A stretch of 64,000 nt of DNA from Megaleporinus macrocephalus (lineage: Eukaryota; Chordata; Actinopteri; Characiformes; Anostomidae). Shown here one piece after another: positions 13,901-27,327 of the stretch (positions are counted from its first letter, which is position 1; the number at the start of each line of letters is the position of its first letter). The position numbers and the translations under genes are program-made. The notes under the pieces were generated by a model that was given only the letters and a program-made list of their open reading frames with translations, made no database searches and was not told where the DNA came from. Location: positions 28,891,763 through 28,955,762 of the forward strand of contig CM038710.1 of the NCBI GenBank assembly GCA_021613375.1, in the 5' to 3' direction.

Positions 13901-16360
13901 GCGCAAAATTAAATGTGCTGCCAAGCTTGCATTCAATCAGAAGCAAAAGCTGTCACTTCAACTGGTCATGATGAATTATTTTTTATAATAAGAAGGCCCA
14001 TATCCTGCTCTGTCTTCCACTCTTGCTGTTTGTGTGGGTTTATATAGCAGAAGCAGTCATCCATCATTTTTACATGATCATCTGTAAACTCCTTTTAGTT
14101 TTTAAAAATAAGCAGGCTGTTCTTGTTACTGCTCCTGTAAATGTCTAGACAAGCAGTTCAGACTAAAATGCTCTTTATAACTTCAGCATGATTGGCTGGG
14201 ACTAAACTGCTGGATAATTGGGTATAGAGCACTGTGCAAAAAGTCTTAGGCACCTTAATAAATGACATTCAAAAAGATATTTGATAAGCTTTTTATTTAA
14301 AAAACCTATTTACTTATTTATTAAAATAGTTGTTGCTAAGAAAAACACAAATATTATAGTAAGTTTATTAATACAAAAGTGTTGATGTTATGTATGTTAA
14401 TGCTTTGGTTAAACTTTTCCAAATCTCTACTCAAAGCAACCCAACACCTATTTACCTTTTTGGTTCAATCAGAGTTTCATTAAGTTACATCAGGTTAGCT
14501 GGTGAAGGAATTTCACAAATCATTAAAAATAAGAAAAAAATGTTTTGAAGGGAATCAAGTGGGGCCAAATGTCTTCCAACTAACTCACAAGATATTAAGT
14601 GCTTGTGTCTGAAAACATGATTACTCTGTACTGCGTTTATACTTGTTTGCATTTACTCTGATGTGATTCAATGCTTTTTACAACCATAGTTATTGTTCTA
14701 GTAAATGGTTTTAAACAATGAACAATTCAATCCTTGAGGTGTAAACAAAATACTTCAGCCAGGTTTGATGTGAAACTTGCAGACTTTGATTTTCTTGATT
14801 TTTTTCTTGTGGTGGTTATAGGAATCAGGGTGATGATGTCCACAACCCAAATTGTATTTACTATCCAAATCCACCAATGAACTTACACGTGTCTTTAAAG
14901 TTTCTAACACCTCTACACCATACATTTTATTATCTATTTTCTTAGATAAAATAACTTTTGGGCATTTTATCTAAAATCTATTGATTAATAATGTCTCAGG
15001 CATCAGGCAAAAGAATCATGAACATTTAAAGTAACAACTTTGAGGCATTGTGAGGTAAGTGCTTTTGTGTTAAATGCTTTGGACGTCTGGTTCCTATCAT
15101 CCCGGTGAAAAATTGTTTTGGTATAAAAGATTTTCACATTAAATCATTCTGAATGTCTAATTGACTGCATAATGCAGAATTATGAAAAAAAATCAGTGGA
15201 ATTCTCCTTTAAGTGCCTTTTCACAGCAACATCACAGAAACAAAAGACAGATCATATTTAAATAGCTTATGGTCGAAGTTGAAAACACAATTAGACTGAA
15301 ATCTGTTTGTCTTGAATGATCACATACTTTTATCATGTTTACTGAACTACTGAATTGCAGCAGTTGGAGTCTCATTCAGATTTTTTAGACTCTGGGACAC
15401 ATTTACTTCGAAACCAAAGCCAGTGATCAGGTGTGCTTACACGCATCGAGAGGGGCACATCGGCTCAGGTCGTTCACCAGCACGTACAAGCAACATTCAT
15501 ACCAGAGTCAAGAACGTGGAGAGCAGCTGGTTGGTGCGGCACTGTTGCTGCCATTACCTCAAGCTGTGCAAGACTTGATGTGACATGCTGGTGGGTCCCT
15601 GGGGACCACCTTACCTCTGAGCAGGGGGTTGTGAAGCAACTGCCGCTGGCCCCTAGAAGCATGGGAGGCGTAGCCATGCTGAAGCACACGCCCTCTCAAA
15701 AAAGAACCAAAATCAAAATCAGAATCCGACTTTAATGGCCAAGTATGCTCACACATACAAGGAATTTGTTTTTTGGTTACAGTAGCTCACAGTGCACTAT
15801 AACTGACATAACAGAAGTAACAAACACACCCAACCTGGCCATCCTCCCCCCATGACATACACACACAGCCACACCTGTAAACTTAACATGTGCAGAGTTG
15901 TATATTTAAAGTAAAGTGCCAAGTGCAGCAGTAAAGGATTTATTGTTGTTGTCAATGTCATTTTTTTATTTGTTTGAGGTGTGTGTAGTGGTTTATTGTG
16001 TTATTCTGTGCCGGGATGTGGGTTGTCAGTGTGGTTTGTGTGTGGGGGCGTGTCACTGGTAGCATAAAGAATATGGTTAGTGGTCACCTTCTGTGCTGAT
16101 ATTGAATAAAAAGCACTTTTTGCAGCACAGTCACAAACTCTCCAGTGTCACGCTCTGTGCTGAAGCTACAGTATTTTGAAATGTTTACAGACAACATGAA
16201 ACTCTTTTAATTAAAAAGCAAGGTTTTCCAGGATGTGATTTTCTTGGAATGTCTACTTCTCTTAGTCGGCAGTGGATGTGTGTAGAAGTTACACAGCTAG
16301 GAAAAGAATTTGAGTGATCTAAAAGCCCTTGAAATATATCTATACATATATCTATATATC
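10901..16360. other. Intergenic with decayed DNA-transposon pieces
   Basis: Pieces at 11860-12360 share AAGTTCAGTCTTAGAAGTTG and a following CTTCTTGACAGC with intron 1 (37940-38090). A GCACTGTGCAAAAAGTCTTA end lies at 14230-14262. A LINE-like tail is at 15707-15850. 12750-12930 resembles MITE family A inside. A GC-richer 0.7 kb stretch (15430-16150) has a weak LTR look (AATAAAAAGCACTTT). No real gene recognised. Confidence 0.55.
13728..13826 (-). CDS. Possible 32-residue membrane micropeptide (doubtful)
   Basis: On the - strand an ATG in good context (GTCACCATGA) opens 32 codons: MNKTSRAALAAIIFSVALYT and a short basic end KKMN. It has one plausible membrane segment, roughly residues 6-27. 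It looks like a mitochondrial or ER single-span micropeptide, but I do not recognise a family; a chance ORF or a pseudogene piece is equally possible. Confidence 0.15.
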   Translation of the reverse strand: MNKTSRAALAAIIFSVALYTGVYGIAIYKKMN

Positions 16361-16362
16361 TC

Positions 16363-17462
16363 ACTGTCCACCTTATTAGAAACTACACTGCAACTCCTCC
16401 TTGCTGGTGCACAGATAGACACTGTACTATAGCCATCCTCCTCTCATCACTGGTCAGCTTCTGATGACAAAGTCATTCTCGGCTGGATATATTAGATGGA
16501 ACCTTACTCTAACCTAGATATCTAAGACCACAAACATCAACGTCACTGATGTGCTGAGTTGTAGTGATAAAGTACAAAAATATTGCTTTATAAAACTTAC
16601 TAGACACACGACACCAGTCAGATAAAACACTGACACCGTGTGTGCGCGCGATGCGAAAAAAGAAGCTGGATCATACCATTTTGCAAAGCAGGGGTGCAGC
16701 TATCTTTCCGCTGTTAAAATAATTGGTTTAACCATATACTGTTTATGGTTTTAACATTTCCAGCTTGTCAGAGACAAATTAACGTTAAAAGGAAAAAAAC
16801 GTTTTTTACTATAATCTTTAGGGTTGCTGGGACTCTTTAAATCTAAACTAGGGCTAGCTACGCCCCTGGTCTGCAGTTTGGGACGTGGCCAGAGAGTGCT
16901 TTCTGACAAAAGTTAATATAAACGTTAGCTAACCCAAACCCTCCTAGTCTGTCACCATAACAACACATTATACTAAAGCTGTTTTTATTGAAGTATATTT
17001 TGCTGTTTATTGCTCTCATCACTGACCTCGCGTTTAAAGCTGGCGCGAGCTACCCGACCCTCCGACGAGGCGAGAGCTCCGTTCAGTGAATCTGCCGACA
17101 ACAGGATATTTCTGAACAGACATCTCAACATAAACCTTAACAAAGCTAAAGACCACCTAACAACCAGAGTCTGTTGCTAACAACAAACACAGCGCGTGAA
17201 TTGCGAAGGCTGCCAAAACGCGCTGTTTTCTGTGGTTTAATTTTTGGGTGGGACAAATCTACCTGACACGTCCCCCCACCCACCCCCGGTTCCTACGCCA
17301 ATGATCAGTGGTCGTATGGAGCTCGCTTTCTATTGATGTGAGCAGTTGACAGGGGCTGATAAATTGTGCAGCAACAGATGGGCTGCAGTCTGTAGTTGCT
17401 CACCTATAGAGTGGACATCGTGACAGAAACACAAGATAGGCGTTTCTGATAAAGTGGACAGT
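16363..17462. mobile_element. DNA element with CACTGTCCAC terminal inverted repeats, interrupted by a GC-rich insert (copy 2)
   Basis: The left end ACTGTCCACCTTATTAGAAA and the reverse of the right end TTTCTGATAAAGTGGACAGT match at about 18 of 20. The interior between about 16590 and 17300 does not resemble the other copies, and is richer in CpG. It ends with TGGGTGGGACAAATCTACC and a C-rich run. A nested insertion is likely. Confidence 0.6.
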
Positions 17463-18715
17463 AAGTGTGCAGTGATACTGCAGGAGATAATGTTGTAGGT
17501 TAAGCAGCTACAGATGGTCTGATTGAAGACTTGTTAAAGCACACACTATAAGAAAGTCACTTAATTCTACTTTTAATGGTCTGAAGAAATACTGTCTTCC
17601 TTCTGTCATCCATTCTTTTTCTGTGGTCAAGGTCATTACTGGCTAGTCATACAGTGATCGTTTTACTCTCTGCTGCTGAAGGAGCCAGTTTCAGGTGGTT
17701 AACGATGCACTTCATGTCTGACGTTTCTACAGGATGAGGAGGACACACGCTGAATACAAAAGATGTCTGCGTCTATCTGTATCTGCAGCTCTGACACAGT
17801 GATAGCCTCCCTGGCAGCAGCCCCTCAAGGCTGCTGTGACGTAGGAGACTGAGGAAAACAATATGTGCTGAGGCTGTGTCAGTGCCTCCGAGGAGTGGTG
17901 TACATAGTGAGGGCTGGGCTGTTCATTTATGGTGGGCAATACTAATACTGGGAAGCTTTCTTGTGCACATGGTAGTTGCTCACAATAGATGTTATTTTTA
18001 CATTAAAGCCTAGAGGTCACATTTCAGGGAACCTGGGGGGAGCTGGGGGGAGCTTAGGGGAGCCTAGTGCTCCTGGATGAGAATTGAGCTTCCTTGAAAC
18101 AATGAAATGTGAGGTTTTGCTGGAATTTGTTTTAGTGGGCAGGGAATATGTGAAAAATAAAAAGTCAATTGAGTCAGACCCGAGACAAGTGTTGCACCTG
18201 TGGCAGCTTATTTGTTTACTGTCTACTGTCTACTGTCTTTTTTTACTTAAGTTTAGGGAGACGTTAGCTTTTCTCATGCTGGTGTTTGTATGGATGTGAT
18301 AGGTAATTCATGCTGTTGTTATCAATGGTCAGTCATATTGTTTAGCTTTGGTTGTTGAATTTTATTTCAGAACAATGCTCCCGCGTCTGTGTGTGAGAGG
18401 CTCCTGGTTCTTGTGTTTATGCTGTAAGCCCCAGTGGTGAATCCTCAGGGTCTTCTGGGCCTTCCGAGAAGGTCTAATGATTTTGTTAATTTTATTTAAC
18501 AGAATCACGCTAGTTAATGCTACTTACACAACTAATCCTATTTAATGTTTTGATGGAAACTAAACTGTTAAACTTTTCTAATGCCAGACAGAAAATTGTC
18601 CATTTGTGTTTTTTAAGTTGTATCTAGGTACATATGAGTGACCGCTTACTCAGAACTGACTGTTTGCACACAAATGAAATTTGATCTCGATGTCTGTGCA
18701 GGGAAACACCCACTC

Positions 18716-18738
18716 ACTCACACACACACACACACACC
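18716..18738 (+). repeat. CA microsatellite
   Basis: Short CA run joined to the SINE tail that follows. Confidence 0.8.
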
Positions 18739-18895
18739 CAGGTGGGCAGCCCTTATCCACAGCGCCTGGGGTGCAGTTGGTGGATAGGCACCTTGCTCAG
18801 CACCACTTTGGTCATGTCCTGTAGGTCCAGGGGATCAAACTGGTGACCTTTCCATCACAAGGCTAGTTTCCTGACCTTCAGCCCACTGCCCCATG
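18739..18895 (-). mobile_element. tRNA-type SINE, reverse, truncated (copy 1)
   Basis: On the - strand: GTGGGCTGAAGGTCAGGAAA, TTGTGATGGAAAGGTCACCA and a B-box-like GTTTGATCCCC, then CTGGACCTACAGGACATGAC. Same family as the copies in introns 3 and 9. Head present, tail short. Confidence 0.65.
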
Positions 18896-19159
18896 TATTT
18901 TGATATGCAATGAGTGGGACTAATTCTGGCTTTGTGTATTAGGTACATCGCTGACCTCCAGGTTTTAGCTAAATTTAAAATGGAAAAACAGCAGCGACAT
19001 CTCAAAGTAAAATGTAAGTAAATATGTCTGTTAGAAACTTTTTAACACAACATGCAATGTCTTTTACCAGTTTAGATATCTGCTGCAATTTCTGGTTATT
19101 TCTGGATTTTGACCTGAATATTTGTATTTATTGTGTGAACCGAAGAACTGAAAGCAAAT

Positions 19160-19340
19160 ATTCGCTGTCCAATGAAAAACAAGTATCTCGAAAATGGCAA
19201 CTTCACAGAAGAGAACAAAAACTGTCTTTACTTTCAATGTAAGTCAGTGGAATCAGTTTTTTCCCCCCAAGCATTGCATCAGAAGAATTTCTATTGGTCC
19301 ATGCATCATGAAATCTAATCATGTCATGATTAGAAATGTG
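19160..19340. mobile_element. Short MITE, family A (copy 2, one end decayed)
   Basis: Left end TTCGCTGTCCAATGAAAAAC, interior TTTACTTTCAATG followed by AGTCAGTGGAA, and CTATTGGTCCATGCATCATG, all as in the intron 10 copy. The right end is not recognisable. Confidence 0.6.
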
Positions 19341-19782
19341 TTCTTTAGCCTATTGGTTTTCAACGCCTCCACACTCCAAGTGAACTGCACATTTCAAATA
19401 CACAAGACAACATGAAACAATAAAATGAGGCCATGTGTGCCTGTATAATATAATGGAATGCTTAGAGTGTACTCCTCCAGAAATAACCAAGAAATAAGGT
19501 TGCCGAAGGGATTTGTGTAACAATGGCATAAAACTACTTCTTAGCTCTCTAACTTTTCAGTAGATGGTTCTGGAAAATGCTTAGGCGCAAGGTTGTTTCG
19601 AGCTCTCCTATGCTATTCCTACAAATGCTCACTTTTATTTGATGCCCTCTCACTACAACAACAACACAAATACATCAGAACTACTGCTTATCGCCTCTGG
19701 ATCACGGGGGCGTGTTTGCAAGCCCTCATTATTGAGTACATTCCATGACAGAGGCACATATACACATTGCCACAAATAGTAG

Positions 19783-19860
19783 AATTGTGTGTGGGTGTAT
19801 ATATGTATATGCATATGTATAGATATGTGAATATGTGTATGTATGTATGTATGTATATCT
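19783..19860 (+). repeat. Alternating purine-pyrimidine (TG/TA) tract
   Basis: GTGTGTGGGTGTATATATGT-type sequence passing into GTAT tetramers. Potential Z-DNA former. Confidence 0.75.
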
Positions 19861-21335
19861 ATTTAGATTTTTTGTTTGTTTATTATATTTTTTTATTTAC
19901 ATTTTTTTGTTTATTTTTTTCTCTTTCTCTTTTCCCCCTCCTTTTTGCCTGTCAGGCCAGGCATAAATAGCTAAATAAAAAATAAATAAAAATACAAACA
20001 TTAACAAGAATAGGTTATAGAAAACCTATAGAGCTGTTCTTGTAAAAGCAAATATGATTGGTACATCAGTGCATTCGGATCACCATTCCGATTGCAAAAA
20101 TTGCCAGACATGACAGGTAAAAAAAAAAAAAAGAATTACTGCTTATTTTTATGTAAGGACAAATTCTTGAGCAACATTTGTACCTGAGGCTCCGTCAGTA
20201 CTGACCTGCTCAACTAATGACACATTAAGTAATGATGTGATGACAGTCTATATGGTAATTAGTTTAATTACTAATTTTAGTAATTATTCATTTTGCCCTT
20301 TTGTACAGAACTATTAAAGTCAATCTGGCCTGTAAAAGCAAAAACAGCTCTCCGTTCTCTGTTTGTTGAGTCAATCCTGGAATCCTTTCTGTTGTTATTT
20401 TCCCGTGTCCTCCCCAGAGTTCTGATGTTGTGAAAAGGAAGAGTGAGAGGGGCTGCTTTCAGCATCCTCTTCTCTCTATCTGGCACATCCTCTTCTCTCT
20501 CCCTCCCTCCCTCTCTCCCTTTTCCCCACCCCCTTCTATCCCTCTTTCGTCAGCACCTGACGTGTGGGAGCGCAGCGATGCTGACGAAAAGACGCTCCAC
20601 ACCATTCTGAAAGAGAAGGATCAGGGACGGCCAGAATTCTCAAAGCCAATTTGGCATTGTGGCGCAGTCCCACTGTGTTCTCGGCCCAGCATTTCTTGAG
20701 GCTTCCATTTGAGGCCAGGTCTAAGCTTGCTGCTATTGTTCTCCTGTGGATGTTCTGTGGGTGTCAATACTGTACAGTCTCACGAGTGGGATAAATCATA
20801 AGAATCACAGATCGTATGACTACTTTTTATTTGGAAAGAGCATTTTATATGTGACTGAAATGGCATGAAAAGGCACAATCCACTTTATTACAAGAACTAT
20901 TGGCTATTAATCTGATATATCTCGATAGCATTTCTGTTTAGATTACGTGGTTAATTAAAACTGGCTAGAGTTTTGCCCTTTGGTTGGCCCTAGAGGCCTA
21001 GACTGACTCATGTGGGCTTACTCAGAAAACTCATTTAGTTCTTTCATTGCCCAACCACAGTGACACCAGAAGCTTGGCTAATCTCTTAAAGACACAGAAT
21101 TCTACTGGGGCCATCCACTGTGGTGTCCTTGTCAATATAGGTTACCAGAGGGTGATGTTTTTTTTTTTATAAAAAGCATGAATACATTTACATTCATCTT
21201 ATAGCAACCCACTCATTGACACTGAAGTGATAAGGACTGTTGTAACTGCATAATTAACATTTTACAGTATAAAAGTTATAGCACATTTTAATATTACTTA
21301 TGTTTTGTTTTTTCAACAAATTAATATAAATTTTA
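19861..21335. other. Intergenic; pyrimidine tract and exon-like stretch
   Basis: A long C/T-rich tract at about 20490-20555 precedes an open stretch to 20699 discussed in the findings. Otherwise unremarkable. Confidence 0.4.
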
Positions 21336-21340
21336 ACTAG

Positions 21341-22175
21341 AGATGGACCGATCAGCGTTTTTGAGGCCGATTCCGATTGCCGATCACCTTTCAGTACGAT
21401 CGACTGATATGCGGATACCGATTGAGGGCGGGGCTATATGACACGGCAGGGCTACATGTAGTTATAAGTGAAAGCAAGTCATGAAACATGGTCTAAACTG
21501 GTTCATTACCATTTTTAACGAGCCCATGTAAAACAGTATAATTTTTTCTAACTAAATTAGAAGTTGGTCTATGTGGAAGTAAACCGCTTGATACAGCTCC
21601 GGAAGAGCGACATCTGAAAAGTATTTCTACTAGGAATGGCAGAGCGGGGATCCAGGTGGAATATTAAGCGGCAGAATGAACGTCTTCTACAGCCGAGAAG
21701 AGCTGCCTATCTAGAACTATAAACTCAATCACTCTGGCTGTGGTTCTTTAGCTCTCTGGCTGTTGCTGCTGCTGTACTGTTCGTACCGGTCAGATCTAGT
21801 CTGCACGGTGTTCTGGGTTATTTGTTTTGTGCTAGCCGACGTGCTAGCTCTGCTGTTTGCTGATACTCACTGTATTCAGCTGTGTGGTGTACGCGCCGTA
21901 TCAGATTAGTAGTGTTAAATGTCTTTGTCTTGGTTCTCCTGCGAGAGACGCTGATTTTACTAATTTTATAGATGTTATAAACTGCCCTGGTAGACAGTAT
22001 GTATTTCCACCTAGTGGTTCAGATAGGAATTGCAGGGATCTGGCCGAAGGGGGTTTCACGCAGGGCTTCCTGGATGAAACGCTAGCTGGAAATACAGAAA
22101 TTAGGTTTATTTGTTTAACGCCATCGATCACATATTTTGATAAAAAAACGGCCGATACATGGCCCATCGAGTTTT
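21341..22175. mobile_element. Probable non-autonomous hAT-like element
   Basis: The left end has GATGGACCGATCAGCGTTTT and GGCCGATTCCGATTGCCGAT, the right has AAAAAACGGCCGATACATGG then CCCATCG. Opposed GATGGRCC and CGTTTTT blocks suggest imperfect inverted ends. The interior is not a transposase. The 121-codon open frame (21857-22222) spans it and is probably meaningless. Confidence 0.45.
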
Positions 22176-22259
22176 CCTTCTGTAATTTTAATTGTATTAG
22201 CCTTAAACTCACAGTAACATGACGCAACATGTCATATTCATACTTGTCATATTTCATAA

Positions 22260-25200
22260 AAGTAGGGGCCAACATATCACGTTGCGTGTTCAGCATCAAC
22301 TTTTATCCCTTTGCTCACCAAGAGTGCCTCCAGTGGTCGAAAGCAACGCTAATGTTAACTCCTGCTTTACTTTTCTTTTTGACTTCTTATGTTTGCTGCT
22401 GAATGGGTGGAAGTGGTCACTTACCAAGAGCTTTAGACATTGCTGCATTTACACTTTCTTTAATTGGCTATCTGTCCCTAAATGTTCTAACCAGGAGCAG
22501 CATCCTCAACATGATTGACAAGAGAATGATGTCAGGTCAATGCTACTACTTTATCCTCTCTTGTTGGCTGATTTTAGACTAGAAGCTACACTGATTCACT
22601 GCCACCTCCTGAGGTATAAAGTGGTATTATGAGACAGGGCAAGCCGGGGCTAACTGGATAATGCTAACTTCAGTAGATATCTCTGCAACATGACACACAG
22701 ATGTTTTTGGCATCCCATCAAACCTGTTATTTCTTCACATTATGTTAATAATTTTAGCTCGTTCTGGAATGTTTTAAACTGAAATCTTACAAATAGCTCC
22801 TTTAATGAATAAATGAAGACTGTAAACCTGTCATTGGTTATTTGTTTCAAAGCATTTCAAGTTTAACACATTTTATGGACAGAAACCATAGTTTCTTTTA
22901 AGACACTAAAACTAAACACTAAGAAAGGAAACTTGTACTCCAATGGAGGTCTAAAAGATGCTGATTTGTCATATTTTCTCAGGATTTTCTCATCAACTGT
23001 AATTGTCAGTCAGTTCATCCCCAGGTGTCGGTCTTTTCAAGCTGAGTGGAATCAAGGTGCAGATTTGTAAAGTGAAATATTATCTCTTACATGTAAAGGG
23101 TATAAACTGTGATGTAGCTAAACTCCCAAGGACAACATAAAATGTTTGCCTCGAGGAGTAATAACAGGGCTCATTATTTAATATCTATTAAGCATTAACT
23201 CCATATATAAATGCCCATAAATTCAGACCTAGTTCTGCCATGCTGTAAATTCAGACCTTGTTCTATGCTCCATCACCTCAGTAATAAACATACAACCTGT
23301 CAGGCTCCAGCAGCCGAAACCTACAACCCTTTAAACACAGCACTTGATGTCTTTATCAATCCAGAGGTACGATGTGCAGCCTCTAGGCACTGCCAATTTG
23401 AAGCCTGAATGACAAAGTCTCTGAAAGACTTTATTAGTAGATACATTTGAAAGAGATCTCATATATATGTGATATACATAGTGATCGCTTTGCCATGAGT
23501 ATGTGGGGTGTAACTGCTGTAGGTGTGTGTATGTAAAAACATTATTTTTTGTGACATCTCTAAACAATGACTGCAATTTTTGTAGCTTAGTCAAAGATGC
23601 CATGTAATGCATTTTTCAGCATTTAAAATTGTTATCTGATGTTCACGTAGAATGTTAGAACATAGAACATTATATGGATTAGGGTGAAAAATGCCCAGAC
23701 GTGGTTCTACATATCCCTTTACACCCTATGATTTGGTCCATGGTGAGCTCATGAATAATAAGATGAGCTCTGCTCTGATTCGCTAGTTTACAGTGAGACA
23801 CATATCGAAGTAGACACAGACAGGAAAATAAAACGAGTCTCTGTGTAATAAGCTTGGTTATCACAGTATTTAGTCAGTTATGCTAATGTAGTAACAGATA
23901 ACGTTACCTATACTAGCTCCTTGATTTCAATCATAAAGTAAAGTCGTTACTTACTTTAAAACTTTGGGCGTTAACCACAAAACAGTGATAACATCACAGC
24001 ATGGCTGCTACTTACAGATTACTGTTAAGGTTGTGTTCAAATAAAGGTGGAACTGCTCAGGCTCTTCAGTGTTGAACTCTGAGTGAAGCTTGCTTGATAA
24101 TGTTCAAATTTTGAGAAAGAGTCCAGCGTGAAATGAGCAGAGCAAACCTGAATTAAGGATCTTGTTTTCCGGGATCTTAGAACCTGGCCTCCTATTCACC
24201 GGTTTGTTTCACCGATTTTCCATTCAACCTTAAATGAAGCTGCAGTTACATACTGGTGCCTGCTTAAGCTGCCGCATTTAAGGTGGAACGAAACATTTGA
24301 TTGACAGTGAATAGGAAGCAAGTTGCAGCCTTGGAAAGGGCATGAAAAGTGCAGACACTCTGCTTCATGCCCTGGAACAATTTCTGCATATAATCAACCT
24401 ATTTTACTGCTGTTGCTCTGTTGTTGTTGTTTCATTGGGCTGGAATACGAGCTGTTTACACATTTAGGAAGTGTAAATGGTAATGAGCCACAACTGTTAG
24501 ATAGATTCCTTTTGACATTTTTGAATTTAATAATTTTACTGCCTTTTTTTTTATATTGAAGGTTTTATATTCATGGTATGTCAGATCCATGTACAGTCTC
24601 TCCTTATTTAACAGGATAGTTGCAATGAAAATCCATTTGTGAAACAATCCCAGCTGAAGTTTTAAATTCATATGGTGTTTTATTTAGACTTTTATTTGCT
24701 GTTGGTTAACTTTGAAAGAAGCGACAGATCAATGTAATGGATTGTGTGGAGATATGAGCATAAGTGTCGCCCAACTGAGATACATCAGCCTCAAGGTCAC
24801 AGTGATGCAGAAGATGTTTTAATAATTAACGTGAGACCCTTCATCGCTGCTTTACTGTGTGTGGGAGGACAAAGACACAGCAACAATTCATTGTAGCACG
24901 TCACCCTGTGGTACTGTCATATGCCGTGCTGTTGTGAAAAATGATATGAAACCTGATTGTACGAGACTGGAATGGGATGTTTTGCCTCACAGATGAAACA
25001 AAACTACTATTCAATTATGAGATGCAAGTCAGCAATCAGATATTTGATCCTGGATGCTGAGAGCTGGCCAGAGGCTGTGTTACTGCATTAATATCCGGTG
25101 TCATCGTGCTGTACGTGCCTTCCACGGCCCATTCATGCCCACCCGTCCACAAGCTCAGGACGGTGGGAGGACTGGGTGTTGGGGGGAGTGGGGCACTAAC

Positions 25201-26395
25201 ACCGAGAATGAGTAAGAATCATATGATCCGCTGTTGCCATAGCAACAGATCCCAGCAGTGGGCCCTGGCGAGGTGAGTCACATGAGAGAGACGAGGAGCT
25301 TTCTGCGTGCGAGAGCTACACACGCACACGCTGCAGGCTCGGGGTGCTCCAATCTACCCAAGGCTACATGCTTGAGCACGAGGGATGGCCCTGTGCCTCC
25401 AACCTTAATCTTGTTTGTGTGCTGCCTTATAAGAACTCCAGCGTACAGATATCACAGACATGTTCTCAAGTTTAAATGGACCATCATGTCCATATTAGGA
25501 ACTCTGAATCCAAGAAGTTGCTCTGCATGGAAAAAAAAATAATTATCACTGGATCCTTACAGTTTATCAGTCCATACATGCTACAAGCAAGATAACTTTC
25601 CTGCACATTAAAACAATCCTGCTGAAAGTAAATCTAATTCTACACGTGCAGACTTAACTACCATACCTGACAATGCTTGCTGGTTTGTGTGGAGCATGTT
25701 GGTGATGTTGCTAGTCATATAATGTCAGTTCAGTGTTAACTTGCATCATCATAGTTCATCATAGACACAGTGCAATGATAGCTGCATGTTTTAAAACAGT
25801 CATTACATCTTTGGAAAGATACACATAATGCACTGCAAGTTCTTATAGGAAAGTCTGACCACTCTTTCACTATCTTGGTAAAGCGCCCAGGTACTCATAC
25901 AAGAGCAGGCTTCTTTCTCTTAACCTAGAACTTCAACAGCTAAAAGCTATCTAAACGTTTGTAGCATTTGTTTCAAATTACGCACAAAAAAAACCAAAAC
26001 CTTTCAGCTTGTTCTGGCTACTGTACTTATCTCCACAACTCAGAAGACACAGTCCCCTCTTGTGTTGATGCCAGAGAGCCGACTGTTCTTTTTATTGAAG
26101 GTTAATACTTCTCCTCCTTTCTACCGTATCTTATTGCAGTAAATTCAAATAGCACCAATAATTATGTTCTCTCTTTATCAAGACATACAGACGGTCAGTG
26201 TTGTTCACATACTAATGACATCTTTAATATGCACAAAGCAGCATTTTTCAGAAGGAAAAAGTATTTCCCACCCTGTACCAATGTTGAGTGAGTAACTGGG
26301 AGAGTCAGGAGAATTCTTGGTGGGCCGGTTACTATGATCAAATAAATTATCTCATAAAAGCACAATTATACTTAAACACACTATAATGTTAAATG
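22260..26395. other. Intergenic, nothing recognised
   Basis: Mixed AT-rich DNA; a GC-richer patch at about 25080-25400 has no coding pattern I trust. Confidence 0.5.

Positions 26396-26478
<83 letters not shown>
26396..26478 (+). repeat. TA microsatellite
   Basis: About 41 uninterrupted TA units. Confidence 0.95.
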
Positions 26479-26481
<3 letters not shown>

Positions 26482-27244
26482 AGAAAGGAAGATAAAACAC
26501 CAAGAATTTAGAAAAATTACACTGAAAAATGTGTGTTACAAGAAAAATACAGCTAGAGAATAATTTGGGCTGTTCTGCATCATATAACTCTCATATAAGT
26601 CTGAATAAATGTCCCAATCCAGTCCTGCATTGAATTGTGTTGGAAATATTTACACGTATTTGGAATATTTTAGTTTACTTCATGGGAGAATGTTGATTCC
26701 TGAAAACACCATTCATTGTTCCCACAGAGAAATCTGCTCAGAGCCAGAATACATAACATGAGCATGACACTGATTATAGTATTATGACAAAATGTCAGTT
26801 TCCGATGTATATCTTCAACATAATCACTCTCTTAACTCACTTTTAGCCCATTAGAAAAAAACAGCTGGCCTTTACACTGGAAACATATACATGTCGCAAC
26901 AAATAGACCAGTAGAAATGACTTTATTACATACCCCTGTAAGTAAAAACAATTTACATTTGTTTAGAAAGTCATGAATACAATGATACTTGTTCAGCCTC
27001 TTTACTATTATTTTCAGCAATAAGCATAAAACCCAGGGAGCTGTGGACATGCATCGCTGTACAATGACAACAAAACGCATTCTCTTCTGTTTTATTATGA
27101 GGTCGTCATGTGTTGATCATATCTGCTCTCACTGGAAATCAAAACACTTGCATTTATTATATGCCTGAGGCGGGACTATATATAAATCTCTGTGGTTGTT
27201 ATTTAGGTTAACGACCTCATTTCCAAACATAAGCAACTCTATCT

Positions 27245-27245
<1 letters not shown>

Positions 27246-27319
<74 letters not shown>
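27246..27319 (+). repeat. CT microsatellite
   Basis: About 37 CT units, about 1 kb upstream of the likely slc6a17 promoter. Confidence 0.95.
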
Positions 27320-27327
<8 letters not shown>

